Counted from the first letter of the stretch, positions 36,035 through 45,554 are shown. The stretch: 64,000 bases of DNA from Desulfocapsa sp. (GCA_029935315.1 JAOZKN010000002.1:1-64000); one strand, 5' to 3'. The notes: generated by a model not told the origin, from the sequence alone. Program-made: numbers and translations.

Positions 36035-37657
36035 ATGAAAGCTATTGTAATTACAGTGCAGGTGGAGGCTATAGCTCCAGATCTCAGTGACAACACCGCT
36101 GATCTGGATCGTTTGCAACAGGCTCTGGCACGTAAACTTCAGGATGGGCGGTCACTTTCTGTTCCACTCAGGTGTATGACTTCTGTGGCAAGGGCTTTTC
36201 GCGATGCAGGGTTTCGTGGGTATGCCCTGTTGAATAATCTGGAAACCGGATGGGCTGTCGTTGCTTTTTCTGCTGAAGAACCAAGGGTTATCGCAGCCAT
36301 GGCCCTTGATCTTGGCACCACTCACCTTGAGGCAACTCTGGTTAATCTGCGTAACGGAAAAACACTGGCATCCGCAAATCTTGAAAATGCGCAGATTGTG
36401 TATGGTGCCGATATTCTCAGCCGGATACATCATGCTACCGCCAGGCGCAGGCAGCAGAAACCTGTGACTTCTGATTTTCAGGATCCGGGCCTGGATGAAT
36501 TGCAGGATACAATTATTGGTTCAATAAATGGGCTGGCCTGCGAACTGGCAAAGAAAGCAGGCATGGCAGCACATGATATAAGGGCATTATCCGTTTCCGG
36601 CAACACCACCATGACCCACCTGTTTTTAGGTGTTGATCCCTACACGCTCTGCAGAGAACCGTATATCCCCCTTTTTAACAGGGCTCAGGGAATTGAAGCT
36701 TCCCAGTTGCACCTTCGTATCAGTCCAGTGGCTCCTCTTTTTATCATGCCGTCCATTGGAAGCTATTTTGGCGGTGATCTGATTGCCGGAATCCTTGCAT
36801 CGGGAATGGCACATTCTGAGAAAACAAGAATGTTGATTGATGTGGGTACCAATGCTGAGGTAGTACTTGGAAACTCCGAATGGCTTATTGCCTGTGCAGG
36901 TGCTGCCGGTCCTGCTCTGGAAGGAGGCGTTGCCCGTATGGGGATGCGGGCAGGTCCGGGTGCCATTGAATATGTCGCCATTGATCCTGAAAATTATGGT
37001 ATTGATTTTAGAACCATAGGGGGTGTGGCACCCATTGGATTGTGTGGTTCCGGTCTTATTGATCTTGTGGCAGCAATGTACTTAACCCGGATAATAGATA
37101 TTCGCGGGAAGTTCAGAGATCCGGCAGCCGAACAGGATCCCATGCGAAAAGAATTTATGAATCGGCACCTGCTCTCTCGTAATGGAGAAATCTGTTTTGT
37201 ACTGGTCTTTGCAGATGATGGCTCCGGGGAAGATGATGTGGTGCTTGAGCAGATAGATCTTGATGCCATGATTCGTTCAAAGGCTGCCATGTATGCCATT
37301 CTTAGAACCCTGATCAATCAGGTTGGTCTTGACTTCTCGGACCTTGATGAGATTACGGTGGCAGGAGCCTTTGGCCGGCATATTAACCCTCAGTCTGCTA
37401 TAACGCTGGGGATGTTGCCGGATCTGCCACTGTCTGTATATCGTCCAATAGGAAACAGTTCTCTGGCAGGCGCTGAACAGGTGTTACTTGATGAAGATGC
37501 CCGGCAGGAGTGTGAACGAATCGTGTCAAACATCACCTATCTTGAATTGAATGTGAATCAGGAGTTTATGATTCGTTTTTCCGGTGCACGATTTATTCCA
37601 CATACAGATCCGGCCCTGTTTCCGTCGGTCCCTCTTTTTGATTTCAAAAGTGGATAA
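36035..37657 (+). CDS. RACo-like corrinoid-protein reductive activator without ferredoxin domain
   Basis: 540-residue protein of the RACo (DUF4445) family, ATPases that reactivate cob(II)alamin of corrinoid proteins. After about 85 linker-like residues the ASKHA-type AMALDLGTTHLEATLVNL (87-105) appears, then QIVYGADILSRI, LSVSGNTTMTHLFLG, LIDVGTNAEVVLG and IGLCGSGLIDLVAA near 345. The N-terminal [2Fe-2S] domain of canonical RACo, with its four cysteines, is missing. It must take electrons from another protein. No corrinoid methyltransferase gene is nearby. Confidence 0.85.
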   Translation: MKAIVITVQVEAIAPDLSDNTADLDRLQQALARKLQDGRSLSVPLRCMTSVARAFRDAGFRGYALLNNLETGWAVVAFSAEEPRVIAAMALDLGTTHLEATLVNLRNGKTLASANLENAQIVYGADILSRIHHATARRRQQKPVTSDFQDPGLDELQDTIIGSINGLACELAKKAGMAAHDIRALSVSGNTTMTHLFLGVDPYTLCREPYIPLFNRAQGIEASQLHLRISPVAPLFIMPSIGSYFGGDLIAGILASGMAHSEKTRMLIDVGTNAEVVLGNSEWLIACAGAAGPALEGGVARMGMRAGPGAIEYVAIDPENYGIDFRTIGGVAPIGLCGSGLIDLVAAMYLTRIIDIRGKFRDPAAEQDPMRKEFMNRHLLSRNGEICFVLVFADDGSGEDDVVLEQIDLDAMIRSKAAMYAILRTLINQVGLDFSDLDEITVAGAFGRHINPQSAITLGMLPDLPLSVYRPIGNSSLAGAEQVLLDEDARQECERIVSNITYLELNVNQEFMIRFSGARFIPHTDPALFPSVPLFDFKSG

Positions 37658-37676
37658 GTATTGAAGCGGGTGCCGC

Positions 37677-37706
37677 TTGCAATTTTGTGAAATGATGTGC
37701 TATAGT
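37677..37706 (+). promoter_or_regulatory. Candidate promoter for the DHH gene
   Basis: TTGCAA (37677-37682), an 18-base spacer and TATAGT (37701-37706). It places transcription start near 37713, upstream of any of the candidate starts of the DHH phosphoesterase gene. Confidence 0.5.
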
Positions 37707-37789
37707 TTCACTTGATTTATCACGATATTTTATAAATGAATGTTGTCTGGTCGAAGCGTTATTCGTTCGGGTGGCAAAAAGGATGGCGA

Positions 37790-38830
37790 GTGCAGTGCTG
37801 TTCGCTAAACTACTGTATGGCTTCAAAAAACAAAAATAAGTGTTGCTACGCTCAGTCGGGAAAGAGTGCCAAAGAACGCCTGGAAAGATTCTGGTCGCTT
37901 TTTGAGAAGGAAGATGAGGTACTGGTCTGTATCAATGCCGATCCGGATGCTATTGCCTGTGCCATGGGTATTAAACGCCTGCTGCGGTACCGGGTAAAGT
38001 CTTTGACCATTGCTCACCCGAACGAAATCCGGCGTCTGAATAATGTGGCCATGGTTGAACGCCTGAAAATCCCGTTGGAACGTCTCGGCAATATCAAACT
38101 TGGAGATTTTTCAAAAAAAGTTCTGGTGGATTCCCAACCGAGTCATCTTCCTGTTTTTGAGCGAATTACGTTTGATGCCATTATTGATCACCACCCTTTA
38201 AAAGGGGAGCCTCAGGCACCTTTTGTCGACATCAGGCCACAGTACGGAGCCTGCTCAACCATGCTGGTTGAGTATCTTCGAGCTGGAAACCTGAAGCCCT
38301 CCGTGGCTCTGGCCACCGCTCTTTTTTATGCAATTAAAGTTGATACGCAGGATTTTTCAAAACAGTCTGTGCTGGCTGATGGAATCTCTTTTCGCTATCT
38401 GTTCAATGTTGCAAACCGTAACCTGGTAAAGAAATTCGAGTTGACCGATCTCAGGCGTTCTGAGCTGAAAAACTTCAATGTGGCCCTTAACGAGCTTACA
38501 TACTCAAAAGGTCGGTTTTACACCCATATAGGGAAGGTGAGAAATCCTGATATCCTGGTCAATATTGCAGATTTCCTGAACCATGTAGATAAGATCGACT
38601 GGGTACTGGTTTCCGGGATTCACAAGGGAAAACTGGTGGTTATTTTTCGTTGTGATGGCTATCGGAAAAATGCTGGTAAACTGGCCGAACAGATTTTTGC
38701 TGAACTTGGCTCTGCCGGAGGCCACAAGGAAGCCGCGCGTGCAGAAGTTCCTCTGGAAAACCTTTCCCTGGGTGATAAAGAGTTCACAACAAATGCTTTG
38801 AAACGAATGGCAACACGGCATATGAAGTGA
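37790..38830 (+). CDS. DHH-family phosphoesterase
   Basis: Phosphodiesterase of the DHH/DHHA1 superfamily (RecJ, NrnA and related). GTG 37790 has AAAAAGGA 6 bases before it and gives 346 residues; ATG 37817 or 37736 are alternatives. Metal motifs: NADPDAIACAMG, VDSQPSH, IIDHHP, in that order, and DHHA1 with GSAGGHKEAARAEVP near the C-terminus. Likely acts on small oligonucleotides or cyclic dinucleotide products. The Cys-rich N-terminus is odd (two CC pairs and single Cys). Confidence 0.85.
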   Translation: MQCCSLNYCMASKNKNKCCYAQSGKSAKERLERFWSLFEKEDEVLVCINADPDAIACAMGIKRLLRYRVKSLTIAHPNEIRRLNNVAMVERLKIPLERLGNIKLGDFSKKVLVDSQPSHLPVFERITFDAIIDHHPLKGEPQAPFVDIRPQYGACSTMLVEYLRAGNLKPSVALATALFYAIKVDTQDFSKQSVLADGISFRYLFNVANRNLVKKFELTDLRRSELKNFNVALNELTYSKGRFYTHIGKVRNPDILVNIADFLNHVDKIDWVLVSGIHKGKLVVIFRCDGYRKNAGKLAEQIFAELGSAGGHKEAARAEVPLENLSLGDKEFTTNALKRMATRHMK

Positions 38831-38951
38831 TAATGAAATAGAATGAAACCGTTTCGCAGACCGGGAAGAGTATCTGTCTAAACAGTTACTGAACCCGAAC
38901 AGTGAAAGCGGAAGTCAGGGGTTGTTGTGAAATAATAAACATTGGTGAATA

Positions 38952-40223
38952 ATGTTGAGATCTTCCACACTTGCTATGATTCTGGCCGGAAGTCGTGTTG
39001 ATGAATTGGATGTCCTGACCTATTATCGTCCAAAATCAGCGATTCCCTTTGGTGGTTTTGCCAGAGTAATTGATTTTTCCTTAAGCAACCTTCTCCATTC
39101 AGGAATAGAACAGGTTGCCATCCTTTCCCAATATCGAAGTTATTCTCTTATTAATCATATAGGTACCGGTGCGGCCTGGGATATGATAGGTCGTAATCGT
39201 GGCGTTTCCATCCTGCCTCCGGTAAAAGGACACGAGGCGCGTGAAGAGCAGACCGACTGGTATCGCGGTACTGCTGATGCGGTGTATAAGAATCTGGATT
39301 TTGTGCGCTACCACCAGCCCCGGGAGATTCTTATCCTCTCCGGTGATCATATCTATAATATGAATTATCAGGACATTATAGACTACCATGATCAAAAAGA
39401 TGCGGATCTCACCATTGCCTTTCTGAAAGTCGAAAAAGAGAGTGCCAGCCGCTTCGGTATCGCTGCCATTGATGATGAAGATGGTGAGTTGGGTGGTAGG
39501 GTGACGGCGTACTGGGAAAAACCTGAAAAGCCCGAATCTGACTGGGCATCGCTGACAGTTTTGGTGTTTAAACCTGAAGTCTTGTATGAGGCCCTTGAAA
39601 AAAACCAGCAGACCGAATCCTATGAATTTGGCAGAGATATTATCCCACAGCTTATGGCTGCTTGTAAGAAAGTCTATGCGTATAAATACAGGGGATATTG
39701 GGGATATACCCGCACGATTGAAGAATACTGGCAGTCCAATATGGATCTTCTGGGTGATGCTCCACTGATCGATATGGAGTCTTGGGGGCTGCGGACAAAC
39801 CTTGAGCATCGCGGGATCGGTGATGTGCAACCGGCACTTATTCGTGATGGCGCAAGTATTCATAACAGCCTGGTATACAATGGCTGTGTGGTGGAAGGTA
39901 TTGTGCGTAATTCAATCCTCTTTCCCGGAGTCCATGTGGCAAAAGGCGCTGTTGTTGAAAATTCTGTGCTCTTCTTTAATAATAAAATCGGGGAAAATTG
40001 TAGCTTCAATAAGGTAATAGTTGATGTGAATTCCACCTTTGCCGAAGGCGTCTCTGTCGGTGCCGATCTTGGAAGCAGCGGTGATAGAGTCACAGTTGTA
40101 GGCTGGGATAATCATGTTCCCGCTGGTGTCTGCATCGGCGAGGGTGCTACCATTTACCCCCATCTGCAGCAAGAAAAGTGGACAGAGCATAAAGATGTTG
40201 CAAATGGTGAGGTGCTGAAATGA
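38952..40223 (+). CDS. GlgC-like nucleotidyltransferase, degenerate loop (possible regulatory partner)
   Basis: 423 residues, ADP-glucose pyrophosphorylase family with a C-terminal left-handed beta-helix (about 290-420). The usual nucleotide loop GGxGxRL is replaced by AGSRVDEL (residues 12-19), followed by LTYYRPKSAIPFGGFARVIDFSLSN. WYRGTADAVYKN and SGDHIYNMNYQ are still present. A tandem partner with a normal loop starts 4 bases inside its end. I infer a heteromer like GlgC/GlgD, in which one chain is regulatory. Another possibility is an active enzyme with different sugar nucleotide. Confidence 0.85.
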   Translation: MLRSSTLAMILAGSRVDELDVLTYYRPKSAIPFGGFARVIDFSLSNLLHSGIEQVAILSQYRSYSLINHIGTGAAWDMIGRNRGVSILPPVKGHEAREEQTDWYRGTADAVYKNLDFVRYHQPREILILSGDHIYNMNYQDIIDYHDQKDADLTIAFLKVEKESASRFGIAAIDDEDGELGGRVTAYWEKPEKPESDWASLTVLVFKPEVLYEALEKNQQTESYEFGRDIIPQLMAACKKVYAYKYRGYWGYTRTIEEYWQSNMDLLGDAPLIDMESWGLRTNLEHRGIGDVQPALIRDGASIHNSLVYNGCVVEGIVRNSILFPGVHVAKGAVVENSVLFFNNKIGENCSFNKVIVDVNSTFAEGVSVGADLGSSGDRVTVVGWDNHVPAGVCIGEGATIYPHLQQEKWTEHKDVANGEVLK

Positions 40224-41485
40224 GAACACAGAATGAAGCTCTGGTTCTGCTCCTTGCAGGTGGTGTTGGCAGCAGATTAAATATTCTGGTACAGAGTCGG
40301 GCAAAACCAGCGGTTCCTTTTGCCGGAATGTATCGTATTATTGATTTCAGCCTCAGCAATGTGATGAATTCAGGGCTGACAAAGATTGGTGTGCTTACCC
40401 AGTATAAGCCGATGTCTCTGATGCGGCATCTGGGGACAGGTGAGGCCTGGGATTTCACTGGCCGGAGTCGTGGGGTGAAAATATTACCACCCCATACCGG
40501 ATTCAAGGATTCAGACTGGTATAAAGGTACGGCGGATGCCGTACGTCAGAATATTGATTTCCTGGAGAAAAATCCATCGGATGAGGTCGTTTTACTTTCA
40601 GGAGATCATATTTACAATATGGATTTTCATGCCATGCTGGAATACCACCGTTTCAAAAAAGCGGATGTGACCATTGGCATGATGGTTGTTCCCATAAGTG
40701 AGATCCATCAGTTTGGTGCAGGGATAATTGACAAGAACAATCGCATCATTGACTGGGAAGAAAAACCGGAACATCCGAAGACAAATCTGGCCTCCATGGG
40801 TATTTATGTTTTTGATTATAAATACCTGCTCGATTCTCTCTACAAAGACCGGGACGAGGTGGATTTTGGCATGCATATTCTGCCACGGGCCATTGATAAT
40901 GACAACGTTTTTGCCTATCCTTTTTACGGATACTGGCGCGATGTTGGTACCATTCAGTCCTATTGGGAAACCAATATGGACGTGCTCCGTCAGGGCAGTA
41001 TCATTTCTCCCGAGGCCTGGGGCATCGTGACAAATGTTGAAGCCGCAGGACTTGCAGCTGATCGTGCTCCGGCGAGGTATGGCAATAATGCGCAAGTGAG
41101 TGCCTCTATGGTTTCGGCTGGTTGTATTATCCGGGGGACTGTTGAAAATTCGATTCTGGCGCCCGGAGTTGTTGTTGAAGAGGGAGCCGTCGTCAGGGAT
41201 TCAATCCTCTTTGATGATTGTATTGTGGGAAAAAACAGTGAGGTAGATCTTGCCATCTTCGACAAGCGGGCCCGGGTGAGTGGTGATGCGAAAGTGGGTG
41301 TTGGCAGCAGACATGATTTTCCGAACATCGAAAATCCGACCCACTTATATACCGGAATTTCCTTAATCGGTAAGGAGGCACTTGTACCTTCGGGAGTCTC
41401 CATTGGACGCAACTGTATTGTCAACTCCCATACCCGGGAAGATACCTACTTGTCTACAGATGTGGAAGATGGTGAGACAGTCTGA
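40220..41485 (+). CDS. glgC: Glucose-1-phosphate adenylyltransferase
   Basis: Forms ADP-glucose for glycogen. It has 421 residues. Loop LLAGGVGSRL near residue 10-19, RAKPAVPFAGMYRIIDFSLSNVMNSG, WYKGTADAVRQN, SGDHIYNMDF and IDWEEKPEHP around 175 are intact catalytic motifs; the C-terminal beta-helix follows. The ATG overlaps the preceding GlgC-like gene in ATGA. A glucan phosphorylase sits at 57501-59702. No glycogen synthase or branching enzyme lies in this window. Confidence 0.92.
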   Translation: MRTQNEALVLLLAGGVGSRLNILVQSRAKPAVPFAGMYRIIDFSLSNVMNSGLTKIGVLTQYKPMSLMRHLGTGEAWDFTGRSRGVKILPPHTGFKDSDWYKGTADAVRQNIDFLEKNPSDEVVLLSGDHIYNMDFHAMLEYHRFKKADVTIGMMVVPISEIHQFGAGIIDKNNRIIDWEEKPEHPKTNLASMGIYVFDYKYLLDSLYKDRDEVDFGMHILPRAIDNDNVFAYPFYGYWRDVGTIQSYWETNMDVLRQGSIISPEAWGIVTNVEAAGLAADRAPARYGNNAQVSASMVSAGCIIRGTVENSILAPGVVVEEGAVVRDSILFDDCIVGKNSEVDLAIFDKRARVSGDAKVGVGSRHDFPNIENPTHLYTGISLIGKEALVPSGVSIGRNCIVNSHTREDTYLSTDVEDGETV

Positions 41486-41582
41486 TTTCTTGCATAACCC
41501 GCTTTGTCTGTCAGTCACGTGTTCGTTGAAAATTAAATGGCATTTGCAGCAGCTTATTGGTATAGAATAGCTGCTATTTTGT

Positions 41583-41659
41583 GGTCCCGTAGCTCAGCTG
41601 GATAGAGCGTCTCCCTCCTAAGGAGAAAGTCGTAGGTTCGAATCCTACCGGGATCACCA
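41583..41659 (+). tRNA. tRNA-Arg (anticodon CCU)
   Basis: Acceptor stem GGTCCCG (41583-41589) pairs with CGGGATC, followed by discriminator A and an encoded CCA at 41657-41659. D arm GCTC/GAGC, anticodon stem TCTCC/GGAGA around loop CTCCTAA, variable loop AAGTC and T arm GTAGG/CCTAC with TTCGAAT are all well paired. The anticodon CCT decodes AGG. It lies 97 bases after glgC and is not in a cluster. Confidence 0.97.
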
Positions 41660-41777
41660 CCTTCCTGATATCCATTTTTTACAAATTCTCGTTTAGAAAT
41701 GTCTCTGTTGTGCAGCTTTCGTGCGTAGTCTACGGTTATTAATTGTTATAGATTTTAAAAAAGACAGGAGAAGTCAA

Positions 41778-42656
41778 ATGCGCTGGGAAAATGGTCGCAG
41801 GAGTCAGAATGTAGAGGATCGTCGTGGCAGAAAGATTCCCGGTGGTGCCAAGGGTGGCGGTATTGGTATTTTGTTACTGGCCCTGGTGGGAATGTATTTT
41901 GGTATTGATCCTTCTGTCGTTTTGAATTTAGGGGATGCTGTCGAGCAAAACAGGCCCGCCAGTCAGAGCGCACAAACCTATCAGGCCAGTCCGGCAGAGC
42001 AGAAACAGGCAGAGTTTGTATCTGTGGTCCTGGCCGATACCGAAGATGTCTGGAATCAACTGTTTAAAGAGATGGGCAGAAGTTACAAGGAACCGAATCT
42101 TGTTCTTTTCAGTGGTTCTGTTTCCTCTGCCTGCGGACTTGCTCAGGCTGCCATGGGCCCGTTTTATTGTCCTGGAGACCAGAAAGTTTATATTGATCTC
42201 TCGTTTTATAAAGACTTGCAGGACAAGCTGAATTCCCCCGGTGACTTTGCCCGTGCCTATGTGGTTGCCCACGAGATAGGACATCATGTCCAGAAGTTAC
42301 TCGGTATCAGTGATAAGGTACAGCAGGCGCGGCAGAAACTTTCCAAGGTGGAGTATAATAAGCTTTCTGTACATCTGGAACTGCAGGCCGATTGTTTTGC
42401 AGGTGTCTGGACAAATCGGGCAGATCAGATACGTGGAATTCTGGAGGCTGGTGATATTGAGGAGGCCCTGAATGCAGCAAGTAATATAGGTGATGACCGT
42501 CTCCAGCAGCAATCCAGGGGCTATGTGACTCCGGATTCGTTTACCCACGGCAGCTCAGCTCAGCGTGTTCACTGGTTCAAGGTTGGGTATCAATCCGGAG
42601 ATATTAACAAATGTAATACCTTTGAGGCAAAGGGGACACAGCTAAATCACCTTTGA
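41778..42656 (+). CDS. Neutral zinc metallopeptidase, YpfJ family
   Basis: 292 residues from ATG 41778 after AGGAG (41766-41770). A short basic N-terminus is followed by one membrane segment (about residues 25-42, GGIGILLLALVGMYFGI), a linker and the peptidase domain. VVAHEIGHHVQ near 168-178 is the HExxH zinc site, and LELQADCFAGVW supplies the third ligand region. It is likely anchored in the membrane with the domain outside. Immediately after the stop there is a run of eight G (42663-42670). Confidence 0.88.
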   Translation: MRWENGRRSQNVEDRRGRKIPGGAKGGGIGILLLALVGMYFGIDPSVVLNLGDAVEQNRPASQSAQTYQASPAEQKQAEFVSVVLADTEDVWNQLFKEMGRSYKEPNLVLFSGSVSSACGLAQAAMGPFYCPGDQKVYIDLSFYKDLQDKLNSPGDFARAYVVAHEIGHHVQKLLGISDKVQQARQKLSKVEYNKLSVHLELQADCFAGVWTNRADQIRGILEAGDIEEALNAASNIGDDRLQQQSRGYVTPDSFTHGSSAQRVHWFKVGYQSGDINKCNTFEAKGTQLNHL

Positions 42657-42709
42657 GCTTGAGGGGGGGGTACTGTCTTTTGAGAGAAAGAAGATTCTGC
42701 TGAGGGAGA

Positions 42710-43375
42710 TTAGGAAAAGAAACGTGTAAATACCTCAATGTCTTCACGGGGAGTACGGTAATTATTAATAACAGCCCCGCTATCCTCATATCCAAGAGCC
42801 AGGCCACAGACCAGTGTTGAATCCTGCGGATAGCCCAGTGTTCGTTTAATAATCTCGGGGTAATCAGACAGGGAGGCCTGGGGGCAGGTTGATAGTCCGT
42901 AATCCAGTGCTGTAAGCATAATTGATTGGAGAAACATACCGCAATCCAGAAAAGATCCCGTCTGCATGGTTCCATCCATAAAAAAGAGTAGCATCACGGG
43001 TGCATCAAAGGCTCGATAATTTTTCGCCCACTGATCCAGCCGCTTCTGTTTGTCATGACGTTGTATGCCAAGGGCATTGTACATCTGGCGGCCACAATTC
43101 ACCCGTCGTTGTTTATATGGGGGTGTCCATGTCTTCGGGTAATATTGAAAGTCAGCATGCCCTCTTTTTCCATTGCGAAAGCATTCTTCAATTTCTTTCT
43201 GCAATCCTACTTTCGTTTCTCCGTCGACAACTGCAACCTGCCAGGGCTGCATATTTGCACCTGATGGTGCGTGCCTTGCGGCTGACAGAATTGCTTTGAT
43301 CTTCTCGGGTTCAACATCCTTGTTAAGAAATGCACGCACAGACTTACGGAGTTTAAGGGCGTCTTCAATTTTCAT
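42710..43375 (-). CDS. Nitroreductase-family protein
   Basis: FMN-dependent nitroreductase family, 221 residues, no ferredoxin module. ALKLRKSVRAFLNKDVE at the N-terminus, SAARHAPSGANMQPW near residues 31-45 and the C-terminal GLALGYED segment are family typical. Natural substrate unknown. It is monocistronic on the minus strand and convergent with the YpfJ gene. The rubrerythrin terminator lies just upstream of it. Confidence 0.9.
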   Translation of the reverse strand: MKIEDALKLRKSVRAFLNKDVEPEKIKAILSAARHAPSGANMQPWQVAVVDGETKVGLQKEIEECFRNGKRGHADFQYYPKTWTPPYKQRRVNCGRQMYNALGIQRHDKQKRLDQWAKNYRAFDAPVMLLFFMDGTMQTGSFLDCGMFLQSIMLTALDYGLSTCPQASLSDYPEIIKRTLGYPQDSTLVCGLALGYEDSGAVINNYRTPREDIEVFTRFFS

Positions 43376-43402
43376 TGATTCTCAGGAAGTGGAGGAGAAA
43401 TG

Positions 43403-43442
43403 AAATAAAAAAAGCCCCTGTGGAGTATAACACAGGGGCTTT
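43403..43442 (-). terminator. Intrinsic terminator after rubrerythrin
   Basis: Perfect 12-bp stem (43411-43422 with 43431-43442), 8-base loop; on the minus strand it is followed by seven T. It ends the rubrerythrin transcript before the nitroreductase gene. Confidence 0.9.
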
Positions 43443-43472
43443 CAATTATCGTAAGTAGTAGATAATCAGGTT

Positions 43473-44018
43473 TTATGCAAAGTATCTGTCAAGGAGGCCT
43501 TTGAATGCCATACCGTGACGCGCTTCGTCTTTGCACATCTCATGAACGCTGTCATGGATGGCATCAAGATTTGCTTTTTTGGCAGCAACCGCAATGTCTT
43601 TTTTGCCCTGACATGCGCCATGCTCTGCAGCGACACGAGCTTCAAGGTTTTCTTTGGTGGAAGCAACAACGACTTCACCGAGCATCTCGGCAAATCTGGA
43701 TGCGTGCTCTGCTTCTTCCCAGGCAATACGCTTGTAGGCCTCTGCCACTTCAGGGTAGCCTTCGCGATCTGCCTGACGACTCATGGCCAGATACATTCCA
43801 ACTTCTGTACATTCGCCGTTGAAATTGGCACGAAGACCTTCAAGTATTTCAGGGTCGATACCTTTTGCAACACCGATAACATGCTCATCGGCCCAGGCCA
43901 GTTCCCCCTCAGCCTGCTCCTTGAATTTATCCTGTGTTGCACCACATTGAGGACACTTCGCTGGTGCAGAATCACCCTCATAAACATAACCACATACGGA
44001 ACAAGAAAACTTCGCCAT
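43473..44018 (-). CDS. Reverse-type rubrerythrin (peroxide reductase)
   Basis: Non-haem iron peroxidase of anaerobes, 181 residues. Here the rubredoxin-like domain comes first (residues 6-25: [10 protein letters not shown] and CPQCG), then the four-helix ferritin-like domain with [22 protein letters not shown] and [10 protein letters not shown] metal-ligand motifs. This N-terminal rubredoxin order is the reverse of classical rubrerythrin. It should reduce H2O2 in the cytoplasm. TAGGAG lies before the ATG. A promoter and a dyad are seen upstream. Confidence 0.92.
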   Translation of the reverse strand: MAKFSCSVCGYVYEGDSAPAKCPQCGATQDKFKEQAEGELAWADEHVIGVAKGIDPEILEGLRANFNGECTEVGMYLAMSRQADREGYPEVAEAYKRIAWEEAEHASRFAEMLGEVVVASTKENLEARVAAEHGACQGKKDIAVAAKKANLDAIHDSVHEMCKDEARHGMAFKGLLDRYFA

Positions 44019-44049
44019 TGTAATTCTCCTAAATTGAGTTTGTTGGATT

Positions 44050-44098
44050 GTTATAAATAACTATTCCCATATGATATTTGTTCTGAAAATAAAAGCAA
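44050..44098 (-). promoter_or_regulatory. Rubrerythrin promoter with downstream dyad
   Basis: On the minus strand: TTGCTT (44098-44093), 16-base spacer, TATCAT (44076-44071). Downstream of the expected start there is a dyad GTTAT-AA-ATAAC (44061-44050). It could be a regulator site for the peroxide response; it does not match the palindrome upstream of the PerR-like gene exactly. Confidence 0.42.
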
Positions 44099-44171
44099 GG
44101 CTTTTATCCAATTTTTTTGACAAATTGTTCAAGCGAAGAGATTCACAATCAATGTTTTCTACGATATGATT

Positions 44172-45554
44172 TTAATTTGTTGAAATATTTTTACAGAGAA
44201 GAGCCTGGGTCTGCTGGAAGAGAGCTGCTGCAGTTTTTCCCCCTTCTGTGTCTGGAAAGGAATCACCAAGAATGGCGATAATGACTTCCTTATGTTGCAG
44301 TTGAGTGGCTGGGGCCGCAGGAAGGATACGTCCTTTTTTACTTATTTCGACAAGTTGAGCGTTGCTAAGCTGTTTCAGAGTGTCAAGCAGCAGTTCGGCT
44401 GAGTAGGCTGGACAGAGGTAGGGGAGGTCTTTTTTGACTAATGTTGATTTGTTAGAGAATGAGTCGTAGATGATGTGCAGTACGTCAAAGGCAGCGCTGA
44501 TCTGTTCCGTGGGTGTGTGTGTGAGTTTACGCAGCGGATAGCTGCTCTGACGCTGGCAGGCAAATGCCACTTGTGCACCTGCGAGAATAAAGACCCAGCC
44601 CAGAAACATCCAGACCAGGAAGAGTGGCAGGGTGGCAACAGAGCCATAGATTGCGTTGTATTTGGAAACCCCGATCTGAAGCCCAATATAGAGATTTTGA
44701 GTGATAAACCAGAATGTTCCCGCAAAAATCGCCCCGATCAGAGCAGGGCCTGTTTTGACTTTGGTGTTAGGGAAAAAGATGTAGATCAGAAACAGGGTAA
44801 GGATAATGAAAAAAAGTGGCACTAAAAGCAAGAGCCCGGTTTGCACCAGGGGACCAGGAAGAATATTCAGAATCTTGTTTAATAACTTATCATTTTTCAG
44901 GATTGTGTTTGCAAAAAATCCAACGTTTATAGAGATGGGCATGAGGATGAGGAAGGTCAGATAATCTGTGACTTTTCTCATAAGTGATCTCCCGGAAGGG
45001 ACATGCCAGATCGTATTCATAGAGAGTTCAATGTTGGCAAGGACTAAAATGGCACTGAAGAGAACCCCAAGTACACCGATGGTACCAAGAGCAGCAAAAT
45101 TCGTTCTGTCAACATAGTTGAAAATCTGTTCCGCAACTGAACGGAACTGTGTTGTCACCGAATGGGTATCCTCCTTTGCGGCTTCAAGGGCTGCAGACTG
45201 CTCAAGAGTATGCTGTGACACGCCAAAACCACTGGTGGTGAGTGGTGTTGTTTTGCTCAGGGTATCAATATAGCTGTAGACCACGGTTTGTAACTGGTCA
45301 CTGCCCCCCATGCCTTTAAGTACAGCAGTACTCATGGCCAGCATGGGAACCAGGGACAAGAGAATAGTGTAGGTGAGGGCACTGGCTCGTATATTGAGCT
45401 CGTTACGGGAAAACTCCTTGTACGTTATAAGAATTATACGGATTAAACTGTGGAATTTTCGCAAAAAAAGAGAATCGACCGAGGCGGGTGCACTGGCCCA
45501 GTCCATAAGGCGATGAATGCTGAGTGGGTGTGTTTTTTTTTCTTGTTGAAGCAT
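44172..45554 (-). CDS. YihY/BrkB-family membrane protein
   Basis: 460 residues, six membrane segments (about residues 60-85, 145-175, 190-215, 225-260, 270-290, 300-325). The family motif RASALTYTILLSLVPMLA near residue 57 and WHVPSGRSLMRKVTDYLTF near 185 are clear. After residue 340 comes a cytosolic winged-helix-like domain with LVEISKKGRIL. YihY proteins were once annotated as RNase BN, wrongly; transport of unknown solute is more likely. It lies 60 bases after the histidine kinase gene. Confidence 0.88.
   Translation of the reverse strand: MLQQEKKTHPLSIHRLMDWASAPASVDSLFLRKFHSLIRIILITYKEFSRNELNIRASALTYTILLSLVPMLAMSTAVLKGMGGSDQLQTVVYSYIDTLSKTTPLTTSGFGVSQHTLEQSAALEAAKEDTHSVTTQFRSVAEQIFNYVDRTNFAALGTIGVLGVLFSAILVLANIELSMNTIWHVPSGRSLMRKVTDYLTFLILMPISINVGFFANTILKNDKLLNKILNILPGPLVQTGLLLLVPLFFIILTLFLIYIFFPNTKVKTGPALIGAIFAGTFWFITQNLYIGLQIGVSKYNAIYGSVATLPLFLVWMFLGWVFILAGAQVAFACQRQSSYPLRKLTHTPTEQISAAFDVLHIIYDSFSNKSTLVKKDLPYLCPAYSAELLLDTLKQLSNAQLVEISKKGRILPAAPATQLQHKEVIIAILGDSFPDTEGGKTAAALFQQTQALLCKNISTN

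Noticed and set aside
42661-42672. Run of eight G after the YpfJ gene as a slippage or phase-variation tract
   Set aside because: It lies after the stop codon, not in a promoter or frame, so there is no obvious switch.
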